Assembly (NCBI GenBank): GCA_963769045.1
Contig: CAVYKK010000028.1
Coordinates: forward strand, 1 to 64,000
Reading direction: 5' to 3'
Source of the DNA: Methanocella_A sp963769045
Lineage (GTDB): Archaea; Halobacteriota; Methanocellia; Methanocellales; Methanocellaceae
DNA: 64,000 nt
Shown: piece by piece, positions 40,375-47,852 of the stretch
How the letters are laid out: every line of letters starts with the position of its first letter
Position numbering within the stretch: position 1 is the stretch's first letter
The notes under the pieces: model-generated
The model's database searches: none
What the model saw: the letters and a program-made list of their open reading frames with translations, nothing else
What the model was told of the DNA's origin: nothing
Program-made: the position numbers and the translations under genes

Positions 40375-41427
40375 ATGCCGCGGCCAGTGTACTTTTTCAT
40401 TATAGCGATTCTGGCACTCAGCATACTCGCTATCCATCCGGTGCATCTTTCCTTTGACCCGGCGCTACAGACATATTCGCCGGGTTCCGACGGTATACCG
40501 CTCGAACGCCTGCTATGGCGGCAGGGCATTTATCCGGTCACCGGCGCCTTTGCAGGCGGGGAATACATCAACTGGGCGGATGCTGCTTATCGTTCGCTAT
40601 GGTACATACCTGTCCTGGTAACGCCCGAAGGCCATCTGAGCATCTTCGGGAGACCGTCGGACATCCGGGATATTACTGTTCTCACGATGTCCCGGCCGGA
40701 GCGCTCGATTCTCGATGTGGCGCCTACCGCGGGCGAGGCGCTGGGCCTGAAGAGCGACTTCGACGGCATATGCGTGGGTCATTCGAACGCTTCGCAGGTC
40801 GTTGTCATATATATTGACGCGCTCGGCTGGCAGAGGTATGAATGGGCCATGCCGGTCATGGGTAACCTGACAGCCATTGAGCCAACGGCTGCCTGTGATG
40901 TTTACCCGTCGATCTCCGCGGTCAACGCTGCTGCTTTGATCACCGGCGTGATGCCAGAGCGCAGCGGAGTGGACCGCTGGGAGCGCCGGACGATGGCGGT
41001 GGATAATATTATAGATATCGCATTAAGGAACAACATCAGCGCGGCCTGGGTAGACGGGCCGCGCCCTCCGGTATCCCTTGAGCGCGGCATCGTCAGCGTA
41101 AATGATACCGACGGCGACGGGGTGTTCGACGAAGAGATCATGGACAGGGCAATGGCTGAATACAAGCAGGGCACGCGCCTGCTGTACGTGCACCTGTACG
41201 ACACAGACCGGGCGCTGCACGAGACAGGGCCATACTCGCAGCGATCGCTTGAAGCATTAGCCCGCGCCGACGCGCTGGTCGGCTCTATGGCCAGTGACCT
41301 GAAGCCAGGTACTCTGCTCATTGTCACATCTGACCACGGTGGGCATGACATTGAAGGAGGCCGGGGAGATCATGGTACGCTGCTGCCGCAGGATATGATC
41401 ATACCATTTGTGGCCAGAGTATGTTAA
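40375..41427 (+). CDS. Alkaline-phosphatase-superfamily protein (phosphodiesterase-like), membrane-anchored
   Basis: This 350-residue protein has an N-terminal membrane/signal segment (YFFIIAILALSILAIHPVHL) and an alkaline-phosphatase-superfamily catalytic domain. Likely metal and nucleophile positions are VVIYIDALGW (Asp), YPSISAVNAAALITGVMPER (the nucleophile region), YDTDRALHE, and TSDHGGHDIEGGRGDHG near the C-terminus. It resembles type I phosphodiesterase/sulfatase-like proteins. The substrate is unknown and the catalytic side would be extracellular. The ATG at 40375 has no strong ribosome-binding site, so start assignment rests on the signal peptide. Confidence 0.8.
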   Translation: MPRPVYFFIIAILALSILAIHPVHLSFDPALQTYSPGSDGIPLERLLWRQGIYPVTGAFAGGEYINWADAAYRSLWYIPVLVTPEGHLSIFGRPSDIRDITVLTMSRPERSILDVAPTAGEALGLKSDFDGICVGHSNASQVVVIYIDALGWQRYEWAMPVMGNLTAIEPTAACDVYPSISAVNAAALITGVMPERSGVDRWERRTMAVDNIIDIALRNNISAAWVDGPRPPVSLERGIVSVNDTDGDGVFDEEIMDRAMAEYKQGTRLLYVHLYDTDRALHETGPYSQRSLEALARADALVGSMASDLKPGTLLIVTSDHGGHDIEGGRGDHGTLLPQDMIIPFVARVC

Positions 41428-41843
41428 CTGCATATGATATCGAAACGTATATATGTTAACTCTGTGAAGTTACATTTGAGGCATGATGAGATAGTCACGT
41501 CAATGTCCTCTATTGATAAACCTGCAAAAGAGTGAGACCGCAACTGTCGCCCGGCGCAATACTCTAAAGTATATGTTGCCGGGCAGCCACTCTAAAAGCG
41601 GGGTTCTTCAACACAGCTTTTTTAAATAAACCTCTGTGTCATCCTTTGTGTCCTTTGTGCCCTCAGCGTGAGAGTCTCGGTGCCCTCAGGAAACCGCCGA
41701 GGCCTCCAAAATTCAATAAATGTAATTACATATTTGTAATTTATTATTAGCAAATAAACCTATTTTATATTATCAGAAAGCTTTAAGAGCTATTAGGGCA
41801 TAAGAGATTATAGTCAGTTCTTAATATTCGGGGGTAATCGTAT
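41428..41843. other. Intergenic region with hairpin and repeat units
   Basis: No gene is seen. A hairpin at 41549-41584 has GCCCGGC/GCCGGGC arms with further partial pairing of CAATA/TATATG around the loop; it may terminate transcription from the phosphatase-like gene or belong to a small RNA. At 41630-41711 there are unit repeats (CCTCTGTGTC, CCTTTGTGTC, CCTTTGTGCC) with a short opposing arm (GCCGAGGCC). 41715-41815 is AT-rich and likely holds the promoter of the PAS-like gene. Confidence 0.5.
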
Positions 41844-42362
41844 ATGGGGGCTTTTCAACCGCCTACAGAGCATACCATTTATGCTAATGCAGGCGTATCA
41901 TCGGAAGACGACGCGGGAATGATGGAGACCAGCGTCAGACAGCAGGCAATAGATACTGAGTTTCTTGACGCGGTCTGTAACGGCGTCGTATTGGTCGGCA
42001 AGGACTTCAGGATCTCTTCGCAGAACTACATTTCGAGGGTCAATATGGGCGACCTGGTCGGCCAATGCTGCTATCAGGCACTGGAGAACCGGGATTCGCC
42101 GTGCGAAAATTGTCCTCGCACGTGCCCGACCGGGAACGAGTACGAGACCTCTATGCGCTGCGCCGGAAAGGCCTGCTCGCTGTACGAGGTGCGTATCTAC
42201 ACTTCGGAGAAGGGCCCGGAAACCGTCGAGGTCTATCCCAACATGATCGACCGCGAGATGGTGGTCAAGAACCTTCACCTCTACCGGGAAGAGCTGGACC
42301 TCCTGAACAGCGTGGTCGAGCACATCCGGAACGCTATTGCAGACGATATTGACCGGCTTTAA
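41844..42362 (+). CDS. Cys-rich PAS-like protein
   Basis: This protein of 172 residues has a PAS-like middle region (AVCNGVVLVGKDFRISSQN, residues about 44-62) followed by a cysteine cluster CCYQALENRDSPCENCPRTCP and CAGKACSLYEVRIYT. Proteins with a PAS fold and such a Cys loop are usually redox or Fe-S/zinc sensors. The C-terminus is a helix (HLYREELDLLNSVVEHIRNA) suited to dimerisation; there is no kinase or DNA-binding domain. The ATG at 41844 follows GGGGG. It converges on a winged-helix regulator across the 396-bp repeat. Confidence 0.7.
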   Translation: MGAFQPPTEHTIYANAGVSSEDDAGMMETSVRQQAIDTEFLDAVCNGVVLVGKDFRISSQNYISRVNMGDLVGQCCYQALENRDSPCENCPRTCPTGNEYETSMRCAGKACSLYEVRIYTSEKGPETVEVYPNMIDREMVVKNLHLYREELDLLNSVVEHIRNAIADDIDRL

Positions 42363-42416
42363 AGTCGTCTGCGTCAACTCTTTTTACCAGCTTTTTGATC
42401 ATTATCTGCACGCATT

Positions 42417-42812
42417 ACGCTGCGCTTGCGGCCACAAAGACACTAAGGTTCAAAGGTAACAAAGGATTTTGATAGGTGGATAAGACACAAAGTTTTTTAT
42501 AAGACACAAAGAACTCGGGCTGATAACCTTTGCGTCTTAATCGTCTTTGTGTCTTCCGTTCCGATCTTTGTTCCCTTCGTCCCCTTTGTGTTAGTCATTC
42601 CTGAAATGTTGTATGCAATAAGGAGGCATCAGACACGAAGGCCACGATGGCCACAAAGGACACAAAGTCCTTTTTATGATGGGGCTTCCATGAACCTATT
42701 TAAACGTACGTTGTGGCCTTCGTGGCCATCGTGGCCTTTGTGTCAGGTGCCTTCTCAGCCTGTACAAAAAGATATGCAAATAACTATGTCTTTGTGGCCG
42801 CAAGCGCAGCGT
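42417..42812. repeat. 396-bp nested inverted-repeat element
   Basis: The outer arms 42417-42442 and 42787-42812 are perfect reverse complements over 26 nt, beginning ACGCTGCGCTTGCGGCCACA. Inside are two further hairpins: 42479-42556 (GACACAAAG / CTTTGTGTC units) and 42628-42752 (GACACGAAGGCCACGATGGC against its inverse, 9-nt units TTCGTGGCC, ATCGTGGCC, TTTGTGTC). No coding capacity is evident. ACGCTGCGCTTGC recurs at 56669-56681. Confidence 0.9.
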
Positions 42813-42923
42813 GGTACGTGCCAGCGATGAAAAAGGCTTAAGGACGGCAGTAGAAACAATTTAAAATAGTAAATGCGGGGTCGATATAAAATAATAATGC
42901 AGCCTATGGTCGTTGTTATTAAG

Positions 42924-43262
42924 TTACGACACAGGGCCGCTGCTCTTTACCTGCTCCAGACGGGTAGCAAGTATATTGATGAGCGCCAGGTTTTCCGGCT
43001 TCTCGTTATTGGAGACCTCGACGATCTTGAGGATGTAGAGCGATATCTTGATGCCCTTCTCAGTCAGCTCATATCCCTCGTCATTCGAGCACTTGGACAC
43101 GATGCCGGAGCTGATCAGAGTCTTCAGCACCCGGTTAAGGATCCCGGGGTTGAGCTTGGTCTCGAACATGATTTCAGTAAAGCGCTTCGGGCCTTTCCCG
43201 AGCGATGCGAGGACTTCCATTGTCCCGGCGTATGAGATTGTTTTCAATATTTCCATAGGCAT
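42924..43262 (-). CDS. Winged-helix transcriptional regulator
   Basis: The protein of 112 residues is a single winged helix-turn-helix (TMEVLASLGKGPKRFTEIMF, then LNPGILNRVLKTLISSGIV) with a C-terminal helix suited to dimerisation. It resembles HxlR/PadR-like archaeal regulators; no ligand site is evident. It is divergent from the leuA-type gene, with about 430 bp between them that contain repeated TGTACA motifs, so it could bind there. The ATG at 43262 is used; 43256 is also possible. Confidence 0.78.
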   Translation of the reverse strand: MPMEILKTISYAGTMEVLASLGKGPKRFTEIMFETKLNPGILNRVLKTLISSGIVSKCSNDEGYELTEKGIKISLYILKIVEVSNNEKPENLALINILATRLEQVKSSGPVS

Positions 43263-43422
43263 ACCAGCATATTTTTAGATTAATTTAGTTTAATGCACTG
43301 AGGGATCCGGCATGAGCAGCAATAGTTTGGGGGGGTATATAGCTTGCGACTTAAGGGCCGAATCCCCAGTGCGTTAGTTTCTAATTAGGTATTAATAAGT
43401 ATATAAAGAGCTACAACAGGGT

Positions 43423-43640
43423 TGTACATACAATCTGTACAGAATTTTTATAAAAATAAGATATGTTACAAATAATTCGGGTAGCGTCGGTAAATTTTCG
43501 AATAAAATTTCCCATTGACCGGCAAGCTTATAATCCCTCATCCCATACCCAACTGGTGCTATATACAGTCATATTAGACTGTACAATGGTTTTCTAAGAG
43601 TGCGCTTTCTACAGCAGCGTATGATTTTGTACCCCTGTAC
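43423..43640. promoter_or_regulatory. Repeated TGTACA sites upstream of the leuA-type gene
   Basis: TGTACA occurs at 43423-43428, 43436-43441 and 43580-43585, and TGTAC again at 43628-43632 and 43636-43640, within the divergent region between the winged-helix regulator and the leuA-type gene. The first two have 7-nt spacing and the last two 3-nt spacing. A TATA box (TTATATATG, about 43654-43662) lies directly downstream. Confidence 0.5.
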
Positions 43641-43725
43641 GCTGGCAAACGTTCTTATATATGTAGTGGCATGTTCCGTATAGTGATTCACATGGAAATG
43701 AGGGATCGTTTTTTACAGTACGGAC

Positions 43726-45252
43726 ATTGCTAAGATTCCGAACAAGAACGTAGACATTTTTGATACGACTCTCCGCGACGGAGAGCAGACGCCCGGCGTG
43801 TCTTTCACGCACGAGAAGAAAATTGAGATCGCGAAGGCCCTTGATCGGCTCGGGGTGCGATATATCGAAGCGGGTTTTCCCATATCGTCCACAGGCGATA
43901 AAGACTCTGCCAGAGACATCGCCCGGCTCGGGCTGAACTCGACCGTATGCGGCCTGGCACGGGTCATCAAAGCGGACATTGACGCCTGCTTCGACGCAGA
44001 CGTGAAGATGGTACATACCTTCGTGTCGACGTCGGACGTGCAGCGGGAGAACACGATCAAGAAGTCGCGGGAAGAGGTGGTCGACATGGCCATCGAGGCT
44101 GTCGAGTATATCAAAGCTCACGGCTGCGAGTGCCTTTTCTCGCCGATGGACGCCACGCGCACCGACGTGGACTACCTGATTAAAATCTGTAAGGCGGTAG
44201 AGGACGCCGGCGCGGACTCGATCAACCTCCCGGATACGGTCGGCGTGGCTGCGCCCCCGGCCATGAAGTGGCTGGTCGGCGAGGTCGTGAAGAACGTGCA
44301 AATACCTATAGCGGTGCACTGCCACAACGACTTCGGGCTGGCGGTCGCCAACAGCCTGGCAGCCGTCGAGGGAGGCGCGAAGCAGGTGCAGGTCACCCTG
44401 AACAGCCTGGGCGAGCGTGCCGGCAACGCCGACATGGCACAGACTGTGATGAGCCTGGAGGCGATCTACGGCATATCGACCGGGATTAAGACGAAGTACC
44501 TGGTCGAGTCGGCACGCCTCATCGAGCGCTTCTCCGGGATACCGGTGCCGCCGACTATGCCCGTAGTAGGCGCAAACGCTTTCTCCCACGAGTCGGGCAT
44601 ACACAGCCATGGCATCATCAGGGAGTCCAGGACCTTTGAGCCGGGCATCATGACCCCGGAGATGGTCGGCCACATGCGGCGGCTGGTGCTGGGCAAACAC
44701 ACGGGCAAGCATGCAGTGAAGAAGCTCCTTAACGATGCGGGACTGGACCCGTCGGACACGGAACTGAACGATATCCTGGAGCGGGTGAAGGACCTGGGCG
44801 ACAAAGGCCGGAAGGTCACGGACGTCGACCTGTACGCCATCGCCGAAGCGGTGATGGGCGATGTGGCCGCAGCGGAGAAACACATCATCCTGGAAGAGCT
44901 GTCCGTAATGACAGGTAACCGCGTGACGCCGACAGCGACTGTACGGGTCACGGTGGACGGCAAGACCTACACCGGCGCAAAGACGGGTGTCGGCCCGGTA
45001 GACGCAGCCATGAGCGCGGTACAAAGCCTGGTAGACGGCCACAGCCACAACATGAAGCTCCGGGACTTCCGCATGGAGGCCATCACCGGCGGCTCGGAAG
45101 CCATGGCGGAGGTCATGGTAGGCGTCGAGGATGACAGGGGCCGCATGGTAACCGCTCGCGCGGCAAGGGAAGACATCGTACAGGCGTCGGTCGAGGCGCT
45201 GGTCAGCGCAATGAACCGCCTGTCTGCTATGCCCCGGGAACCCCGGCCTTGA
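43726..45252 (+). CDS. 2-isopropylmalate/citramalate synthase-type enzyme (LeuA/CimA family), 5' end disrupted
   Basis: The reading frame encodes a full HMGL-like TIM barrel starting IFDTTLRDGEQTPGVSFT, with CHNDFGLAVANS (metal-site His), NSLGERAGNADMAQ and GKHTGKHAVKKLL, and a C-terminal LeuA dimerisation domain (about residues 375-500). It would condense acetyl-CoA with a 2-oxoacid; LeuA versus CimA cannot be decided, but the C-terminal domain argues against AksA. No ATG, GTG or TTG lies in frame before the catalytic DTTLRDGEQ. An ATG at 43692, placed about 34 nt after a TATA box, is one nucleotide out of frame, joined through a run of six T residues (43709-43714). The start given (ATT) only marks the in-frame N-terminal region. 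Confidence 0.85.
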   Translation: MAKIPNKNVDIFDTTLRDGEQTPGVSFTHEKKIEIAKALDRLGVRYIEAGFPISSTGDKDSARDIARLGLNSTVCGLARVIKADIDACFDADVKMVHTFVSTSDVQRENTIKKSREEVVDMAIEAVEYIKAHGCECLFSPMDATRTDVDYLIKICKAVEDAGADSINLPDTVGVAAPPAMKWLVGEVVKNVQIPIAVHCHNDFGLAVANSLAAVEGGAKQVQVTLNSLGERAGNADMAQTVMSLEAIYGISTGIKTKYLVESARLIERFSGIPVPPTMPVVGANAFSHESGIHSHGIIRESRTFEPGIMTPEMVGHMRRLVLGKHTGKHAVKKLLNDAGLDPSDTELNDILERVKDLGDKGRKVTDVDLYAIAEAVMGDVAAAEKHIILEELSVMTGNRVTPTATVRVTVDGKTYTGAKTGVGPVDAAMSAVQSLVDGHSHNMKLRDFRMEAITGGSEAMAEVMVGVEDDRGRMVTARAAREDIVQASVEALVSAMNRLSAMPREPRP

Positions 45253-45318
45253 ACGGAACAAGCCAGGGGCCCTCGGCCTTGAACGGCATAGGCCGGGGAT
45301 TCTCCCATTTTTTATTAT
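45241..45318 (+). terminator. Terminator-like hairpin and 30-bp tandem repeat at the leuA-type 3' end
   Basis: CCCCGGCC (45241-45248) pairs with GGCCGGGG (45291-45298), followed by a long T-rich tract from 45308. The segment 45244-45273, which contains the stop codon, is imperfectly repeated in tandem at 45274-45303, both copies starting CGGCCTTGAACGG. Duplication of a gene end has thus produced or extended the hairpin. Confidence 0.7.
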
Positions 45319-45452
45319 TTTATTTTTATAAAAGTTGCCAGCTGAGTAACCTTTTACCCTTTAAACCGTTCTTAGTTTCAAACAGGGTTATATTCATACG
45401 GGTGAAAGCCCCAATAAATATTTAATATATTCATATATAGGGAGTTACAACC

Positions 45453-46025
45453 ATGACACCGATAAGAAACCCCATCAACCCTATTATTGCACCTATAACA
45501 AAACCATTCAGGATAAAGAACCCCTTCTTTAAGGAAAAAGGCAAGGACAGGAAAGGCATTGCGCTCCTGGTGGACGGCCCGAACATGCTCCGCAAGGAAT
45601 TCCAGATCGACCTCGAGGTAGTCCGGGAGATCCTGAAGCGCTATGGGGACATCAAGGTCGGCAAGGTCTTCCTGAACCAGTACGCCTCCGACAAGCTCGT
45701 AGAGGCAATCGAGAACCAGGGTTTCGAGCCTATCGTCGGCTCGGGCGACGTGGACGTGCGCCTCGCGGTCGACGCCATGGAGCTGGTGTTCAACGAGCAT
45801 ATCAACACCATCGCAATCGTCACGCGAGATGCGGACTTCAAGCCGGTGCTGTCAAAGGCGAGCGCGTATGGCAAAGAGACAATTGTCTTCGGCGCGGAGC
45901 CGGGACTGTCCATCGCCCTGAGGAACGTGGCTGACTACGTGATCGTCTTCGACGGCCACGAGTGGCACGAGATCAACAAGACACACCTCGACCCCGAAGG
46001 CGAACCTGAAGTCGCCCACGAATAG
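45453..46025 (+). CDS. NYN-domain protein (LabA/DUF88-like, TIGR00288 type)
   Basis: This 190-residue protein has a basic, Pro/Ile-rich N-terminus (MTPIRNPINPIIAPITKPFR) and a NYN/PIN-like nuclease fold: GIALLVDGPNMLRK (first acidic residue), GSGDVDVRLAVDAMELV, and IAIVTRDADFKPVLSKA. The conserved Asp residues of the family are present, so an RNase role is possible, though unproven. The archaeal TIGR00288 group matches well. The ATG at 45453 follows GGGAGTTACAACC. It is convergent with the DHH phosphoesterase. Confidence 0.88.
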   Translation: MTPIRNPINPIIAPITKPFRIKNPFFKEKGKDRKGIALLVDGPNMLRKEFQIDLEVVREILKRYGDIKVGKVFLNQYASDKLVEAIENQGFEPIVGSGDVDVRLAVDAMELVFNEHINTIAIVTRDADFKPVLSKASAYGKETIVFGAEPGLSIALRNVADYVIVFDGHEWHEINKTHLDPEGEPEVAHE

Positions 46026-46057
46026 GTTTTCCACCCGTAAGACGCCAAGTTTCCTGT

Positions 46058-47017
46058 CTACTTGGAACTCTTTTTTGGCGCTTTATTGAGCATCTGTGCG
46101 ACGGCCATGTCGACGCACTCTTCCAGTGCCTTGTCCAGGTCGCCTCTGATGACCACGCCCGCAGCCGCCGCGTGGCCGCCGCCGCTGCCGCTGAACTTTT
46201 TGCCGATGTCCTGCAGCAGCCTGGCGAGGTCCATGTCGACGCCCCGGCGGACCCTGCCGGAAATCCGTCGCTCGCGGTCTTTCTCCGACCCCACGAAGGC
46301 TATGTCGGCGCCGAGGTTGATAAGCGACGTGGCCGCCTGGGAGCCGAAGGAGCTGACACGGGACTCGACGATGAGCAGGTCGCCCACCCGGTGCAGCGTG
46401 AGCCGCGACGCGGCCTTGAGAATGGCGATGCGGCAGGAGAGGTCCACCGGCACCTGTCCCAGGAAGTCGGCCACGTCCGCATACCTGATGCCGCCTTCCG
46501 AGAGGATTTTTCCTACGGCCTCAAAGGTCCCGGCGCCCGCATAGCGGAAATGGCCGGTATCAGTGATGATGGCCAGGACGAGCGAGAAGGCGACGTTAGC
46601 GTCCACGGGCAGACCGTTCTGTTTATACATGTGGTAGACCAGCTCGGCGGTGGAAGAGCCGATCTTTGCCAGGCCGATCTCGCACGCCTCCGACAGGTCG
46701 CCCGGCGTGTGGTGATCGATGAGCGCGCATTTGCCCAGCGACTTGTAGCCGGTCTGCACCAGCGTCGACGTATCCACTGCCACGACGAGGTCGTATTTCG
46801 AAAGGTCGGGCGCGATTGAGACGTTGATGTTCAGCCGCTCCGCGAGCATGGATGCCATGGTACTCGGGCTGTCATATACGCCGATCTGCCCGCCGAAGAC
46901 GCGCTGCAGCGCATAGGCGCTCCCCAGGGAGTCCACGTCTGCGTTCTTATGGCAGAGGAACAGTATTTTATGGTAATTTTGTAGAGCCTCGTAGAACTGT
47001 TTCTCGTCGACAAGCAT
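46058..47017 (-). CDS. DHH-family phosphoesterase (RecJ/NrnA-like)
   Basis: The protein of 319 residues has DHH-domain motifs CHKNADVDSLGSAYAL (motif I), VVAVDTSTLV (motif II), ALIDHHTPGD (motif III, DHH) and AIITDTGHF (motif IV), followed by a DHHA1 domain with GSGGGHAAAAGVVI near the C-terminus. It is likely a Mn-dependent nanoRNase, pApase or single-strand exonuclease; the substrate cannot be set. The ATG at 47017 follows AAGGTGATG, which overlaps the end of the HisA-like gene, so the two are co-translated. Confidence 0.9.
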   Translation of the reverse strand: MLVDEKQFYEALQNYHKILFLCHKNADVDSLGSAYALQRVFGGQIGVYDSPSTMASMLAERLNINVSIAPDLSKYDLVVAVDTSTLVQTGYKSLGKCALIDHHTPGDLSEACEIGLAKIGSSTAELVYHMYKQNGLPVDANVAFSLVLAIITDTGHFRYAGAGTFEAVGKILSEGGIRYADVADFLGQVPVDLSCRIAILKAASRLTLHRVGDLLIVESRVSSFGSQAATSLINLGADIAFVGSEKDRERRISGRVRRGVDMDLARLLQDIGKKFSGSGGGHAAAAGVVIRGDLDKALEECVDMAVAQMLNKAPKKSSK

Positions 47018-47021
47018 GACA

Positions 47022-47711
47022 TCACCTTAAAACTTCAAGAGGTATCCGGCCGGAGTGGACAGCCGAAGCAATGATCGCGCCGGCCCCGCCGGCCTTGCCG
47101 ATGCAGTCCAGGTCCTCCATGTCCCTGACGCCTCCGCCGACGATGATCTGGTGCCGGGACTCCGAGGCAGCCGCCTCGAGCATGGCGAAGTCGATGCCCT
47201 CGCCGGAGCCCACCCGGGCCACGTCCAGTAATATGATCGAGTCGAGCTCAAGGCTGTCGAGCTTCGCTACTACCTGCAGTGGCGTAACATTGAGCGCCGG
47301 GTCCTTCGCCATCATCCGGCCGTCTCTCATGTCCACGCTTACGGCCACGCCCGGCCCCTGGCACGCTTCTATCAGCGCCATCGACGCCGTCTCGGTGCCC
47401 AGTATGACCGATCGGGAAACCAGCTTTACCGCCTCAAAGCCCTCCAGGTCAGCGACGCCGGCATCAGTCATCGTCCGGGTGAGCTTCGAGAGACCTGCAA
47501 TGACCGGCAGGCTGTCGCCCCTGCCCATGATGCGGTCCAAGTCTGCGATGTATGTCTCGCGTGGCTTGATGGCCCGGATTACATCCTCCGGCGCCGGTGA
47601 GTCCACTATTTTGCTATACTCGCTGATCGGCCGGTAGCGATCCCGTTCGCCCCGTACGCCGCGGACCACGACGCCGCCCATGAGATCGCAGGCAAGAATG
47701 CAGCGCATCAT
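47022..47711 (-). CDS. HisA-like TIM-barrel isomerase family protein
   Basis: This 229-residue TIM barrel is related to HisA (phosphoribosylformimino-AICAR-ribotide isomerase). Asp9 (ILACDLMGG) and Asp127 (VSVDMRDG) match the two catalytic acids of HisA, and IIVGGGVRDMEDL and GAIIASAVHSG resemble the phosphate sites. The sequence is divergent and the gene is not in a his cluster, so it is better seen as the methanogen HisA/HisF-family paralogue of unknown substrate. The ATG at 47711 (or 47708) follows GGGTATG. It is coupled to the DHH gene. Confidence 0.8.
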   Translation of the reverse strand: MMRCILACDLMGGVVVRGVRGERDRYRPISEYSKIVDSPAPEDVIRAIKPRETYIADLDRIMGRGDSLPVIAGLSKLTRTMTDAGVADLEGFEAVKLVSRSVILGTETASMALIEACQGPGVAVSVDMRDGRMMAKDPALNVTPLQVVAKLDSLELDSIILLDVARVGSGEGIDFAMLEAAASESRHQIIVGGGVRDMEDLDCIGKAGGAGAIIASAVHSGRIPLEVLR

Positions 47712-47852
47712 GTCATACCCTTAATCCTCAATTTATTTAAATGCAGTGGGAATGTCGCCCTGCGACGTGTAGATACAGCTACCGCGTGCCGATATCCGTG
47801 TCGTGGATTTCTGATATACGTTTTAAATATGCGCGGATGAAATGGCTTTCTG

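Noticed and set aside
42417..42812. CRISPR array in the repeat-rich spacers
   Set aside because: The units are 8-9 nt and contiguous or in inverted arms, with no 20-40 nt repeat separated by unique spacers, and no cas genes are present.
43609..45261. Long minus-strand open frame of 550 codons opposite the leuA-type gene
   Set aside because: It is antisense to a gene with clear catalytic motifs, is His/Arg/Val-rich as expected for a shadow frame in GC-rich DNA, and has no recognisable domain.
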